Part shown: positions 9,118 through 18,750 of the stretch, in pieces
How positions within the stretch are numbered: position 1 is the first letter of the stretch
Layout of the letters: every line of letters starts with the position of its first letter
Source of the DNA: Glaciecola sp965660815
GTDB taxonomy: Bacteria; Pseudomonadota; Gammaproteobacteria; Enterobacterales; Alteromonadaceae
Direction: 5' to 3'
DNA: 64,000 nt
NCBI GenBank assembly: GCA_965660815.1
Contig: CBFIBG010000006.1
Location: 59,624-123,623, forward strand
Program-made: the position numbers and the translations under genes
The notes under the pieces: generated by a model
The model's input: the letters and a program-made list of their open reading frames with translations, nothing else
What the model was told of the DNA's origin: nothing
Databases searched by the model: none

Positions 9118-9984
9118 TTAAGAAATATTTGCGCCTAATTGTAACAGGTCTACGTTAACAGCCTGTTGTTGTTGCACAGTTTTACCCACAATAATCAAGG
9201 CAGGACCCGCTAAGTCGTAATGGTTCGCCTCGGTATCAATGGTGCTTAATGTTGCACTGACTACTTGCTGTTGGCTAGTGGTACCTTGGTCGACTATCGC
9301 AATGGGCATGTTCTTATCCATACCGTGTTTAATCAATTCACCGGTAATTTTACCAAGTCTGTTTAGTCCCATATAAAAGACTAATGAGCCGGTTTCTTGC
9401 GCCAATAAATCCCAGTGTAATTCTGCATGCTCATGCTGTAAATGCGCGGTCACAAATTTAACTGACTGTGAAACGTCCCGATGAGTAAGCGGGATCCCAC
9501 TGTAAGCGGCACAGCCGCTTGCTGCCGTCACACCAGGAACGATGGCAAAAGGTATATCGTGTTGGGTTAACGCATCTGTTTCTTCTGCTAATCGTCCAAA
9601 AATACTTGGATCACCGCCCTTTAAACGAACTACAGTCTTGCCTTGACTTGCTTTTTCAACTAGTAACTTGCAAATTTCAGCTTGAGTCATACTATGCCTA
9701 CCGCATTTTTTACCAACAAAAATACGCTCGGCATTGGTATTAAAATAAGCATACATATCGTGATGCACCAGCCAATCCACCATTATGACATCGGCACTTT
9801 GCAATAGTCGATGGGCTTTGATAGTCAGCAATTCGGGATCGCCGCATCCGGCACCTATCAAATACACACGACCTTTATTTGGCGAGCCTTTATGCTCCAC
9901 TGCGCGTTGTTGACACGTTGAGCGCTTGAATAGTGTCTGATTGATTGCTTTTTGGAAAAATTGGGGAAGCGCGATTATGCTCAT
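9118..9984 (-). CDS. cobA: Uroporphyrinogen-III C-methyltransferase (siroheme branch)
   Basis: The 288-residue protein carries SUMT signatures: VYLIGAGCGDPELLTIKA near residue 40, VRLKGGDPSIFGR near 120 and VPGVTAASGCAAYSGIPLTHR near 145. It methylates uroporphyrinogen III with SAM to precorrin-2, the first step towards the siroheme needed by NirB. It lacks the CysG dehydrogenase/ferrochelatase domain, so those steps must be encoded elsewhere. An N-terminal extension of about 38 residues precedes the core. The start overlaps the nasA stop by four bases (ATGA), so the two are translationally coupled. Confidence 0.92.
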   Translation of the reverse strand: MSIIALPQFFQKAINQTLFKRSTCQQRAVEHKGSPNKGRVYLIGAGCGDPELLTIKAHRLLQSADVIMVDWLVHHDMYAYFNTNAERIFVGKKCGRHSMTQAEICKLLVEKASQGKTVVRLKGGDPSIFGRLAEETDALTQHDIPFAIVPGVTAASGCAAYSGIPLTHRDVSQSVKFVTAHLQHEHAELHWDLLAQETGSLVFYMGLNRLGKITGELIKHGMDKNMPIAIVDQGTTSQQQVVSATLSTIDTEANHYDLAGPALIIVGKTVQQQQAVNVDLLQLGANIS

Positions 9985-12668
9985 GAGTCTACCTCTAATA
10001 CAGCAATGGTCTGTTGTGTTTTCGTATATTGCTTGACCAGCAAGCCAAGCTCTGATTTACAGGAGCCGCAATTCGTCCCGCATTTTAGCTGCTGACCAAG
10101 CGCTTCTACGCTGTTGGCCCCAGCTTCGATAGCCTCAATAATGGGCTTTTCGTGTACACCAAAACAACTGCATACTTTATCGCCTTGAGTAAACTCTTTA
10201 TCTGGGGTAAGCCTAAGCAAAGAGCTGATTTGCTGTTGCTCAATTTGGTTCAAAGCAAACAAATGATCTATCCAATCGGGGTTAATATTCAGTGGTGTGC
10301 TAGAAACAATTATGCTTGCAAGAAGTTTGTCATTTTCAACGACCATTAACACTTTTTGTTGACCATTGTCGTAAGAGAAACACTCGCTTTTACCGTCGGC
10401 TAACTTTCGTAATTTGAAGGCTAATTCATTAAATCCATCGCTGCCAGCTAACCATGCTTGAACACTATTTTGAGCTTTATATTTAACGAAAAATTCAGTG
10501 TTAACATTAATATCATTGTGTGTTGCAACAAAACCGTAATGACTAAATTCTGCTTTGGTAATCTTTATTGCCGCATGTTTACTTTCAGGTTGCCCAGAGA
10601 TAGGGTCGGTAATAGAAGCGTATAGATTGGCAACATTGGCTGACGAAGCGAATTGTTTATTCCAGTGGATAGGCATAAAACACTCTCCCTTACGCACATT
10701 AGTGCTCACCAAGGCTTCTGCGGTGACATGTCCAGTGGACGATTGAGCTCGTATTAGGTCACCTGTTTGTATCTTTAACGTTTTTGCCTCAAATTCACTA
10801 ATTTCAATAAATGGTTTTTTAATATGCGAGTTTAATCGGGCACTTTTACCTGTTCGTGTCATCGTATGCCACTGATCACGAAGTCTTCCTGAATTCATCA
10901 CATATGGATATTCAGACGTTGTGCATTGTTTTGGTAGTTGTGGGGTGATTGGAATAAATTTAGCCCTACCGTTTTGAGTGCTAAACCTATTATTTTCAAA
11001 CACAGTCTTGCCTGATGATTGCTTGATAGGCCATTGATGTGGCGCTAATTTGTTGTATTGTTCAAAAGTAATGTCACTTAGTGACGAAATATCTAATTGG
11101 CGCGATGACTCGTTTTTAAACCCCGTGAGCTTCGCCCACTCTTTGAAAATTTGGCTAGGATTCTGAAAGTCAAACCCTGAATAACCCATTCTTCGGGCAA
11201 CTTCGCACATTATGTCCCAATCATGTCTGCTATTTCCATAAGGCGACATAAAGCCTCGTTGACGAGAAATACGGCGTTCTGAATTGGTCACAGTTCCGTC
11301 TTTTTCACCCCAACCCGTGCTAGGTAAAATAACGTCCGCATATTCAATGGTATCGTTTTTAGCCACACAATCGCTTACCACTACCAACTCGCACTTTTTC
11401 AGGGCGTCTTCGATTACCTTTCGATTAGGCAAGCTTACTAGTGGATTCGTCGCCATGATCCAAACCGCTTTAACCGTGCCTTGTTCAATGGCATCGAATA
11501 AATCTACTGCTTTTAAGCCTTGAGTCTTTGCTATCGTAGGAGATTGCCAAAACTCCTGAACCGTCTCTCTATGCTCTGCGTTTTCTACATCCATATGGGC
11601 TGCCAACTGATTGGCTAAGCCACCTACTTCACGCCCACCCATAGCATTGGGTTGACCGGTTATGGAAAATGGCCCGCTGCCAGGTGAAAGTATTTTCCCG
11701 CTCGCGAGATGAACATTAATAATGGCATTACATTTATCTACACCAGATGAAGACTGATTTATGCCCATAGAGTAAAAACTAAGGGCTGAATCACTATCAG
11801 CGAACCAGTTGAAAAACAGCTCAACCAATTGTTGTTCAATGTCGCAATATTCTGCTACCGCGTGTATTGTCCAATCATTTGATTGTGTTAGGGCTTGTTC
11901 AATGCCATCTGTATGTTCACCTACGAACTGCTGATTTATCCCGTTATTATCTGACAAAAATTTGAGTAAACCACAATATAGTGCCGCATCAGATCCAGAT
12001 TTGATTGCAAGGTGAAGGTCTGCTAGGTCGCATGTTGCGCTGACTCTAGGATCAATCACAACAATGCGCATATCAGGATTGAGTAATTTTGCCTTTTCCA
12101 TGCGCTGATATAACACTGGGTGTGTCCACGCTGCATTTGACCCTATCAATATCAATAGTTCTGTTTGATCGATGTCATCATAGGAACAAGGTACGACATC
12201 CTCACCAAACGCTCTTTTGTATCCGGCAACCGCAGAGGACATGCATAGACGGGAATTGGTATCCACGTTTGCGGTACCAACGTAGCCTTTAAACCACTTG
12301 TTGGCGATGTAGTAATCCTCGGTCAATAATTGGCCCGATAAATACAAAGCCACCGAATCTGGCCCGTGGGTATTGATGATCTCAGCAAACTTATTAGCGA
12401 TGTGCTGCGTAGCATCATCCCAAGAGACCTTATTGTTATTCACAACGGGCGAGTCTAAGCGGTTATTATCCCCAAGAGTTTCTAACAGATGACTACCCTT
12501 TACACACAGACTACCAAAATTAGCTGGGTGACTTGCAGTGCCCTGTAAGCGAGTGGGTTTACCGTCTTGCAAATAAACGTCTACGCCACATCCTACCCCA
12601 CAATAAGCACAAGTGGATTGTACTATTTGTCTATGGAGTGATTTAACAACTGGCTTTGCAATGCTCAT
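9981..12668 (-). CDS. nasA: Assimilatory nitrate reductase, catalytic subunit
   Basis: An 895-residue molybdopterin oxidoreductase. The N-terminus has the [4Fe-4S] motif Cys20-x2-Cys23-x3-Cys27 with Cys55. The RLCMSS segment supplies the likely Mo-ligand cysteine, and the MGD-binding domain follows through to the molydopterin-dinucleotide domain after residue about 590. The C-terminus adds a BFD-like [2Fe-2S] domain (VCSCFGV and CGTNCGSCKSE), as in NasA/NarB-type enzymes of many Proteobacteria. It reduces nitrate to nitrite in the cytoplasm. There is no Tat signal, consistent with assimilation. It lies 16 bases after nirD and overlaps cobA. Confidence 0.95.
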   Translation of the reverse strand: MSIAKPVVKSLHRQIVQSTCAYCGVGCGVDVYLQDGKPTRLQGTASHPANFGSLCVKGSHLLETLGDNNRLDSPVVNNNKVSWDDATQHIANKFAEIINTHGPDSVALYLSGQLLTEDYYIANKWFKGYVGTANVDTNSRLCMSSAVAGYKRAFGEDVVPCSYDDIDQTELLILIGSNAAWTHPVLYQRMEKAKLLNPDMRIVVIDPRVSATCDLADLHLAIKSGSDAALYCGLLKFLSDNNGINQQFVGEHTDGIEQALTQSNDWTIHAVAEYCDIEQQLVELFFNWFADSDSALSFYSMGINQSSSGVDKCNAIINVHLASGKILSPGSGPFSITGQPNAMGGREVGGLANQLAAHMDVENAEHRETVQEFWQSPTIAKTQGLKAVDLFDAIEQGTVKAVWIMATNPLVSLPNRKVIEDALKKCELVVVSDCVAKNDTIEYADVILPSTGWGEKDGTVTNSERRISRQRGFMSPYGNSRHDWDIMCEVARRMGYSGFDFQNPSQIFKEWAKLTGFKNESSRQLDISSLSDITFEQYNKLAPHQWPIKQSSGKTVFENNRFSTQNGRAKFIPITPQLPKQCTTSEYPYVMNSGRLRDQWHTMTRTGKSARLNSHIKKPFIEISEFEAKTLKIQTGDLIRAQSSTGHVTAEALVSTNVRKGECFMPIHWNKQFASSANVANLYASITDPISGQPESKHAAIKITKAEFSHYGFVATHNDINVNTEFFVKYKAQNSVQAWLAGSDGFNELAFKLRKLADGKSECFSYDNGQQKVLMVVENDKLLASIIVSSTPLNINPDWIDHLFALNQIEQQQISSLLRLTPDKEFTQGDKVCSCFGVHEKPIIEAIEAGANSVEALGQQLKCGTNCGSCKSELGLLVKQYTKTQQTIAVLEVDS

Positions 12669-12684
12669 CTGTTCTGTTCCAATG

Positions 12685-13020
12685 TTAAACTTGCAATTGC
12701 ACTTCGTTGCTTTGGATACGTACGTTAAAAGTATCTATTGAGACAGTGTCATCTTCGATGCATTCTCCAGTATCCAATTTAAAATGCTGTTTATATAAAG
12801 GGGAAGCGACAACAGGCATACCCTTTACGCTACCGAGTATTCCTCGGTACATTACATTCGCTTTTCCTAATGGGTCAAAGTTTGATAATGCAAAAATTTG
12901 TTCACCATCATTGTCCAATAAAAATAAGGCGACTTGTTGATTGTTCACTAGCGCGCACACTCCAGAGTTGAGCACTAAGTCATCTCGCTTACATATGGTT
13001 TTCCATTGTTGCTTGTTCAT
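12685..13020 (-). CDS. nirD: Nitrite reductase small subunit NirD
   Basis: A 111-residue protein of the expected size and Rieske-like fold for NirD, with FALSNFDPLGKANVMYRGILG and GMPVVASPLYKQHFKLDTG. Cys and His cluster ligands of true Rieske proteins are absent, as is usual in E. coli-type NirD. It partners with NirB, encoded 11 bases upstream in the operon. Confidence 0.95.
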   Translation of the reverse strand: MNKQQWKTICKRDDLVLNSGVCALVNNQQVALFLLDNDGEQIFALSNFDPLGKANVMYRGILGSVKGMPVVASPLYKQHFKLDTGECIEDDTVSIDTFNVRIQSNEVQLQV

Positions 13021-13031
13021 GATTAATATTC

Positions 13032-15587
13032 CTAATTTATTTCAACAGTCACAACGTCTAGTGCCATTTCACCGTAGGCTTTTTCCTTGTCTGTAGCAGG
13101 TCGAATTTGCTCCCGTTCACGCACAAATTCTATGCTGGTATCGTGTTGATCGGTATTCACAAATTGGCGGAATCTTTTGAGTGCTTCTGGATTTTCAATG
13201 GTTGTTTTCCATTCGCATTGATATGTACCAATTATATGATGCATTTGCATCTCCAACTCTTGCGCCAAATTCAAACTGTCTTCAATCACAACCTGTTTTA
13301 AGTAATCAAGACCACCCTCTAAATTCTCCATCCAAACAGAGGTTCGTTGTAACCTATCTGCAGTATGGATATAAAACATCAACACTCTATCGATGTATTT
13401 TATTAAGGTTTCATCGTCTAAATCTGTGGCGAATAAATCTGCATGTCGCGGCTTCATACCACCGTTTCCGCAGACATATAAATTCCATCCTTTATCTGTT
13501 GCAATCACACCAATGTCTTTACTTTGCGCTTCTGCACATTCTCTTGTGCAACCTGACACAGCAAACTTTATTTTATGTGGAGCACGTAACCCTTTGTATC
13601 TATTTTCAATCTTAATCGCCATATTGACGCTGTCTTGCACACCATATCGACACCAAGTACTGCCGACGCAAGATTTTACGGTTCTGACTGATTTTCCATA
13701 AGCGTGGCCGGTTTCAAACCCTGCAGCGACCAATTCGGCCCAAATTAGGGGTAATTGGTCAACTCTTGCACCAAATAGGTCTACTCGTTGTCCACCCGTA
13801 ATTTTGGTATACAAGTCGTATTTTTTGGCCACTTGACCTAATACAATCAGCTTATCGGGCGTAATTTCACCACCGGCAATTCGGGGTACTACAGAGTAAG
13901 TGCCATCTTTTTGCATATTGGCTAGGTAGGTATCGTTAGTATCTTGCAACGGCTGATGCTGATTTTCCAGCACATAGTCATTCCATGTTGATGCAAAAAT
14001 TGACGCGGCGGTTGGCTTACACACATCACAGCCTAAACCAGTACCGTGTTTATCTAAGAGTTCGTCAAAACTGCGAATATTTTCTACTTTAATAATGGAA
14101 AACAGTTCTTGTCGACTGTAAGCAAAATGCTCGCAAATATCTTTGATCACTTCTATGCCTCGGTTTTCAAGTTCATTATCAAAGACATTTTTCAATAAAG
14201 CGGCACACCCACCACATCCGGTGCTTGCCTTGGTACAGGATTTCAAAGCTGGCAAGTCAGTTGAGCCATTATCTATACTTGCAACAATGTCAGCTTTTGT
14301 CACGTTGTGGCATGAACAGATGGTGGCTGTGCTAGGCAATGCATCGGCGCCTAATGTGGGTTTCTCTCCAGATGATGGTAAAATTAACGTTTCAGGCTCT
14401 TTAGGTAATTCAAGGCCATTTAACATATATTGCAAGAGTGTATCGTAGTCACTGGTATCACCCACCAACACCGCGCCCAAAAGTACTGTGTTGTCCTGAC
14501 TGACGACCATTTTCTTGTACACACCTTTGTGCTGATTTTCGTATGTGTAAGAAAGTGAGCCTGCGGTTTTTCCGTGCGCGTCGCCTATTGAGCCAACTTC
14601 AACCCCCATTAATTTGAGTTTGGTGCTCATATCAGCCCCATTAAACTCAGAGTCATTTGTGCCACTAAAAATATGACTAACGGCTACTTTTGCCATGGTA
14701 TATCCGGGGGCAACTAACCCAAAGATAAAATTGTTCCAGCTGGCACACTCACCAATAGCGTATATGTTTGGGTCATCAGTTAAACAATGGTTGTTAACTT
14801 GAATGCCGCCACGTTCGCCAAGCGCAAGACCGCAATCTCTGCCCAGCTGGTCATAGGGTCGAATGCCTGCGGAAAATAAGATTAAGTCAGTTTCTAAGTA
14901 CTCACCATCAGCAAAGTTCATCTTATAACGGCATGTATCGCCTTTATCAATTAACTGAGTTGCTTTTGACGTATGTACCTTTACGCCCAGTGCTTCAATC
15001 TTATCCTTAAGAAGGCGTCCACCGGCTTCATCTACTTGAACCCCCATCAACTGGGGAGCAAATTCGACCACATGGGTTTGCAATCCAGCCTCTTTTAATG
15101 CGTTTGCAGCTTCAAGTCCTAAGAGCCCGCCACCCACGACAACCCCGACCTTACTTTGTTGAGCACTGGACTCTATGGCTTCAAGATCTTCAATTGTCCG
15201 GTAGACCAAACAGTGTGGTTGCTCATGCCCTGGAATAGGTGGAACAAAGGGATAAGACCCAGTCGCTATAACTAACTTGTCATAGCTATAGGTCTCACCG
15301 CCTTGTGTAGTAACCGACTGTTCATTTCTATCAATAGACACAACTTTTGAATTTAACTTTACGTGTATATTCCAGTCTTGATAAGTCTGCGCATCGACCA
15401 TCGCTAAATCGTTTGCTGTTTTCCCGCTGAAATATTCTGACAAATGAACGCGGTCATAAGCAAGCCGTGCTTCTGCAGCTAAAACGGTTACTTCAATAGA
15501 TGAAAGTGCACCCTGAGATGCGATTAGTTGTTCAACAAAGTGATGACCAACCATGCCGTTCCCAACGACAACGATACGCATAGACAT
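13032..15587 (-). CDS. nirB: NAD(P)H nitrite reductase large subunit NirB
   Basis: The 851-residue protein shows the full NirB architecture: an FAD-binding GNGMVGHHF motif at the N-terminus, an NAD(P)H motif VVVGGGLLGLEAA near residue 150, a BFD-type [2Fe-2S] domain (CSCHNVT and CTKASTGCGGC), and the siroheme/[4Fe-4S] sulfite/nitrite reductase domain with SCVGSTWC and SGCTRECAEAQ. It reduces nitrite to ammonium by six electrons in the cytoplasm. Its siroheme is served by cobA in the same operon. It lies 32 bases after the porin gene and 11 before nirD. Confidence 0.96.
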   Translation of the reverse strand: MSMRIVVVGNGMVGHHFVEQLIASQGALSSIEVTVLAAEARLAYDRVHLSEYFSGKTANDLAMVDAQTYQDWNIHVKLNSKVVSIDRNEQSVTTQGGETYSYDKLVIATGSYPFVPPIPGHEQPHCLVYRTIEDLEAIESSAQQSKVGVVVGGGLLGLEAANALKEAGLQTHVVEFAPQLMGVQVDEAGGRLLKDKIEALGVKVHTSKATQLIDKGDTCRYKMNFADGEYLETDLILFSAGIRPYDQLGRDCGLALGERGGIQVNNHCLTDDPNIYAIGECASWNNFIFGLVAPGYTMAKVAVSHIFSGTNDSEFNGADMSTKLKLMGVEVGSIGDAHGKTAGSLSYTYENQHKGVYKKMVVSQDNTVLLGAVLVGDTSDYDTLLQYMLNGLELPKEPETLILPSSGEKPTLGADALPSTATICSCHNVTKADIVASIDNGSTDLPALKSCTKASTGCGGCAALLKNVFDNELENRGIEVIKDICEHFAYSRQELFSIIKVENIRSFDELLDKHGTGLGCDVCKPTAASIFASTWNDYVLENQHQPLQDTNDTYLANMQKDGTYSVVPRIAGGEITPDKLIVLGQVAKKYDLYTKITGGQRVDLFGARVDQLPLIWAELVAAGFETGHAYGKSVRTVKSCVGSTWCRYGVQDSVNMAIKIENRYKGLRAPHKIKFAVSGCTRECAEAQSKDIGVIATDKGWNLYVCGNGGMKPRHADLFATDLDDETLIKYIDRVLMFYIHTADRLQRTSVWMENLEGGLDYLKQVVIEDSLNLAQELEMQMHHIIGTYQCEWKTTIENPEALKRFRQFVNTDQHDTSIEFVREREQIRPATDKEKAYGEMALDVVTVEIN

Positions 15588-15619
15588 ATGTTTATCCTCT
15601 TAATATTGTTAATTAGCCG

Positions 15620-16816
15620 TTAGAATTTAGCGCCTAGCCAGACCCATACTTTGTCGGTATCAACTTTGCCAGCCTCAGCATCGCCCGCTGAATAGTTGGC
15701 ATATTTGAGACCCAGGGTATAGCGTTTGGCCAATTTCTTAACATAGAGTAAATTAATTTCTGAGCCTAAATCGTCAACGGTATCTGTTGATTTATCGGCG
15801 GAAAAGTCATGATAAATTGCCGTAAATTTACCACCTAATACACTGGTGCCAACCGAGGCATAAACATCGCTTAGCCCAACGGCTGGGGTACCTAAGAACT
15901 GGTCAGCCCAGCCATTAAATTTATGCAAAGTCGCTAGAGGCGTTTGAAAGGCACCAGTGCCATTGTCTGAACCCAGTAGTTCGTATCCTAATTTCACTGT
16001 AACACCACTTAACATGGCACCGCCTTCTAGACGTATATAACTTGTATCAAAATCTGTTGCTGATGTTGTGTTAGTTTGCGTTGCATACTCCGCATGATAC
16101 AGCAGCTTTGTGTTATCAAATGCTTTTGCACCCGCAAAGCGAATACCATAAGTGTCGAGACTATTTTCAGTATCGTTGTCAACTTCTAACAAATAGCCAT
16201 AAGCGGTTAATTTGCCTAGTTCGGTTTTATAAGATGCATTGATTAAATGGTCTTTTGACTCTAAGTCTCTGGTTTCTGCAAAAATACGGTTGCGTTGGTC
16301 AATATAAGCATAGGTAATGTTTACATCAGATGAAGGATTGTAAGACACAGACACGGCATCAAACGTCTGCTTGTCTTGTCTCCATGCTACGTGACCAACA
16401 TATCTGTGATCGTCTAAGGTAATGACCTGACGACCAAATTTGAGTACTAAATCCTTTGTTTTATACCGCACAAAGGCCTGGTCTAACTCTGTCGTTTCAG
16501 GGTCGGCTATGACCGAGTAATTAGTGTTATTGCCTTGAGTATCGTTATAATTATTGACCCCAAGCACTTGTCTTGAGTCTTCAAATTCAACAACCGCAGA
16601 GAAACCGTTGTATTGTTTTGTCACATAAGTGAGCTTAGTACGTAGAGTCAACGCACTAGCGTCTTTAAGCGCATTATCTTGCTGTACGTTTTCGTAACGT
16701 AAGTTTAAATCTAAGGTCGCATCTCCATACTCACCAGCGTTTGCAGTGCAAATACAAGAAAGAACGGAAGAGACGAATATGCAAAGCTTAGATTTTGAAA
16801 AAAGTGTGTTATTCAT
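15620..16816 (-). CDS. Outer-membrane porin of the alginate-export type, within the nitrate operon
   Basis: A 398-residue protein with a signal peptide ending near ANA-GEYG and a typical beta-barrel end (terminal Phe in LGAKF). Alternating hydrophobic strands such as FAVVEFEDSRQ-like, FVRYKTKDLVLKFGRQ and YGYLLEVDND recall the alginate_exp barrel family. Its place between nrtD and nirB, with gaps of only 30 and 32 bases, suggests that it admits nitrate or nitrite across the outer membrane. This is inference: the family is broad and substrate cannot be read from sequence. Confidence 0.82.
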   Translation of the reverse strand: MNNTLFSKSKLCIFVSSVLSCICTANAGEYGDATLDLNLRYENVQQDNALKDASALTLRTKLTYVTKQYNGFSAVVEFEDSRQVLGVNNYNDTQGNNTNYSVIADPETTELDQAFVRYKTKDLVLKFGRQVITLDDHRYVGHVAWRQDKQTFDAVSVSYNPSSDVNITYAYIDQRNRIFAETRDLESKDHLINASYKTELGKLTAYGYLLEVDNDTENSLDTYGIRFAGAKAFDNTKLLYHAEYATQTNTTSATDFDTSYIRLEGGAMLSGVTVKLGYELLGSDNGTGAFQTPLATLHKFNGWADQFLGTPAVGLSDVYASVGTSVLGGKFTAIYHDFSADKSTDTVDDLGSEINLLYVKKLAKRYTLGLKYANYSAGDAEAGKVDTDKVWVWLGAKF

Positions 16817-16846
16817 GAATGTGTTCCATAACTGAATGATAAATAT

Positions 16847-17692
16847 TTAGGCTACGCTGCCGGTTTTTCCGCCAGCTTTGCTAGCCGCGTTTTTTTTTGG
16901 AATTGGCTCAACTTTTCGCTGTTTTTCATACAGGAAAGTAAGCACTGAAGAACGCAAACGGTTATATTCTCTGTCCTCAGCTAGAGAGATGCGATCTCTG
17001 GGGCGCTCAAGGTTTACATCAAGAATTTCACCAATCGTTGCTGAGGGTCCGTTTGTCATCATCACTATTCGATCAGAGAGCAGTACTGCTTCATCTACGT
17101 CATGTGTGATCATGATCACGGTGTTGTTTAATTCGTCTTGAATTTCCATTAATGAGTCTTGCATATGGGCTCTGGTCAATGCATCTAATGCGCCAAAAGG
17201 CTCGTCCATTAGCAATACTTCCGGTTGCATGGATAGTGCTCTTGCAATTCCCACTCGTTGTTTCATCCCCCCTGATATCTCATCAGGTCGTTTGTGCATG
17301 GCGTGTTCCATGTGCACTAACTTTAAATTGTGTTCTATCCACTCTTTGCGTGTTTTTGCATCCATAGTTTTTTTGAATACTTGGTCAACCGCTAACTCCA
17401 CATTTTGATAAGCGGTTAACCATGGCAATAAAGAATGATTTTGAAATACAACCGCACGTTCAGGGCCCGGCTCTGTGACTTCTTTGTTATTTAACAACAC
17501 GCCACCTTTAGTTGCTTGATAAAGACCCGCAACCACATTCAGAACCGTTGATTTCCCGCAGCCTGAATGACCTATCAAGGAAATGAACTGTCCTTTTTGA
17601 ATATCTAAGTCAACATTTTCTAATGCAGTAAACTTACCTTTAGGGGTATCAAACTGCATGTCGATATTACTTATTTGAAGAAATGGTTTCAT
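16847..17692 (-). CDS. nrtD: Nitrate ABC transporter, ATP-binding protein
   Basis: The 281-residue ATPase has Walker A GHSGCGKST (residues 41-49), signature ISGGMKQRVGIARAL, Walker B VLLMDEPFGALD and the H-loop ITHDVDEA. The sequence is of the NrtD/SsuB/TauB class. It belongs to the nrtABD uptake system and lies 12 bases downstream of nrtB. It has no fused substrate-binding domain, so it is NrtD-like rather than NrtC-like. The basic Lys/Gly-rich C-terminal tail (residues 265-281) is variable in the family. Confidence 0.93.
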   Translation of the reverse strand: MKPFLQISNIDMQFDTPKGKFTALENVDLDIQKGQFISLIGHSGCGKSTVLNVVAGLYQATKGGVLLNNKEVTEPGPERAVVFQNHSLLPWLTAYQNVELAVDQVFKKTMDAKTRKEWIEHNLKLVHMEHAMHKRPDEISGGMKQRVGIARALSMQPEVLLMDEPFGALDALTRAHMQDSLMEIQDELNNTVIMITHDVDEAVLLSDRIVMMTNGPSATIGEILDVNLERPRDRISLAEDREYNRLRSSVLTFLYEKQRKVEPIPKKNAASKAGGKTGSVA

Positions 17693-17704
17693 ACTATTGA
17701 CCTC

Positions 17705-18700
17705 TTAGCGCACTTGTTGCGCTTTATCCCACGATAACCAGCGTTGCAATTGCAACATACCGCGATCTAATAAAAATCCGATTAAGCCAATCACTAATAC
17801 CGCTGTCATGATCCTACTTAACGATTGAGAGCTTCCGTTTTGGAATTCATCCCATACAAATTTACCTAGTCCAGGGTTTTGAGCCAGCATTTCAGCTGCA
17901 ATTAACACCATCCATGCAATGCCTAAAGACAAGCGCATGCCCGTAAAAATGGCGGGTATTGACGCTGGTAATACAATCTTTTTGACATGCGTAAGAGCAG
18001 GTAACCTAAGCACTTTACTCACGTTTAGCCAATCTTGATTTAATGACGCCACGCCAACAGAGGTGTTTATCACCATTGGCCATAAGCAACATAGAGTTAC
18101 GGTAATCATTGAGTTGATGAATGATTTAGAAAACATTGGGTCAGGAGAGACATATACTGCGCTCACGACCATAGTCACCAACGGCAACCATGCAAGCGGA
18201 GATACCGGCTTGAAAATCTGGATGATAGGATTAATGGCTACGTTAAGAGATTTGCTTAAGCCAATTGCAATCCCCAAAGGAATAGCAATGATCGCGGCTA
18301 AACCAAACCCGCTCATGACGGTGACTAGACTTGTGACGATCTGGTCAAGAAATGTCTCTTTACCCGTATATTGTCTAATCTTAACTTCGTACGTTGGGTC
18401 CGCTTCGAGGCGCTTTTGGTTTCTAATATCCTGCCTTTCGTAGAAGGCTTCTGCTTTCTCTCTCTCTGCAACGTGTTCATTGTAAAGATTAACGACTTGC
18501 TCAGAGACGGCGGCTGGCCCAGGAAACTTGCCTAGGGAAGTGTCGATTTTATTCGCTGCAACAGTCCAAATAAAGATAAAAACCACTATGCCTAGCAAGG
18601 GCAAAGAAACTGCTTTTAAATATTTGGCAAACAACACAGCAGCAGGCGTTTTTTCTGCACCATCGCGATTTAGGTTCAAAATGTTCGAAAGTGTGCTCAT
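17705..18700 (-). CDS. nrtB: Nitrate ABC transporter permease
   Basis: A 331-residue inner-membrane protein with a hydrophobic first helix near residues 32-50 followed by a charged stretch of about 75 residues before the core BPD_transp_1 domain. The core has roughly five further helices and the coupling EAA-type loop around VLRLPALTHVKKIVLPASIPAIFTG. The insertion after helix 1 is seen in NrtB proteins. It is the membrane component of the nitrate/nitrite importer with NrtA and NrtD, 50 bases after nrtA. Confidence 0.92.
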   Translation of the reverse strand: MSTLSNILNLNRDGAEKTPAAVLFAKYLKAVSLPLLGIVVFIFIWTVAANKIDTSLGKFPGPAAVSEQVVNLYNEHVAEREKAEAFYERQDIRNQKRLEADPTYEVKIRQYTGKETFLDQIVTSLVTVMSGFGLAAIIAIPLGIAIGLSKSLNVAINPIIQIFKPVSPLAWLPLVTMVVSAVYVSPDPMFSKSFINSMITVTLCCLWPMVINTSVGVASLNQDWLNVSKVLRLPALTHVKKIVLPASIPAIFTGMRLSLGIAWMVLIAAEMLAQNPGLGKFVWDEFQNGSSQSLSRIMTAVLVIGLIGFLLDRGMLQLQRWLSWDKAQQVR

Positions 18701-18750
18701 ATGGTAGTCCTCATATATCTTTGTGACTTATTGCAAGAGACAGACAAGAT

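Noticed and set aside
13181..13615. 144-codon plus-strand frame
   Set aside because: It lies fully antisense to nirB, whose protein is complete and conserved, and its translation is rich in Leu, Ser, Tyr and His without any recognisable domain.
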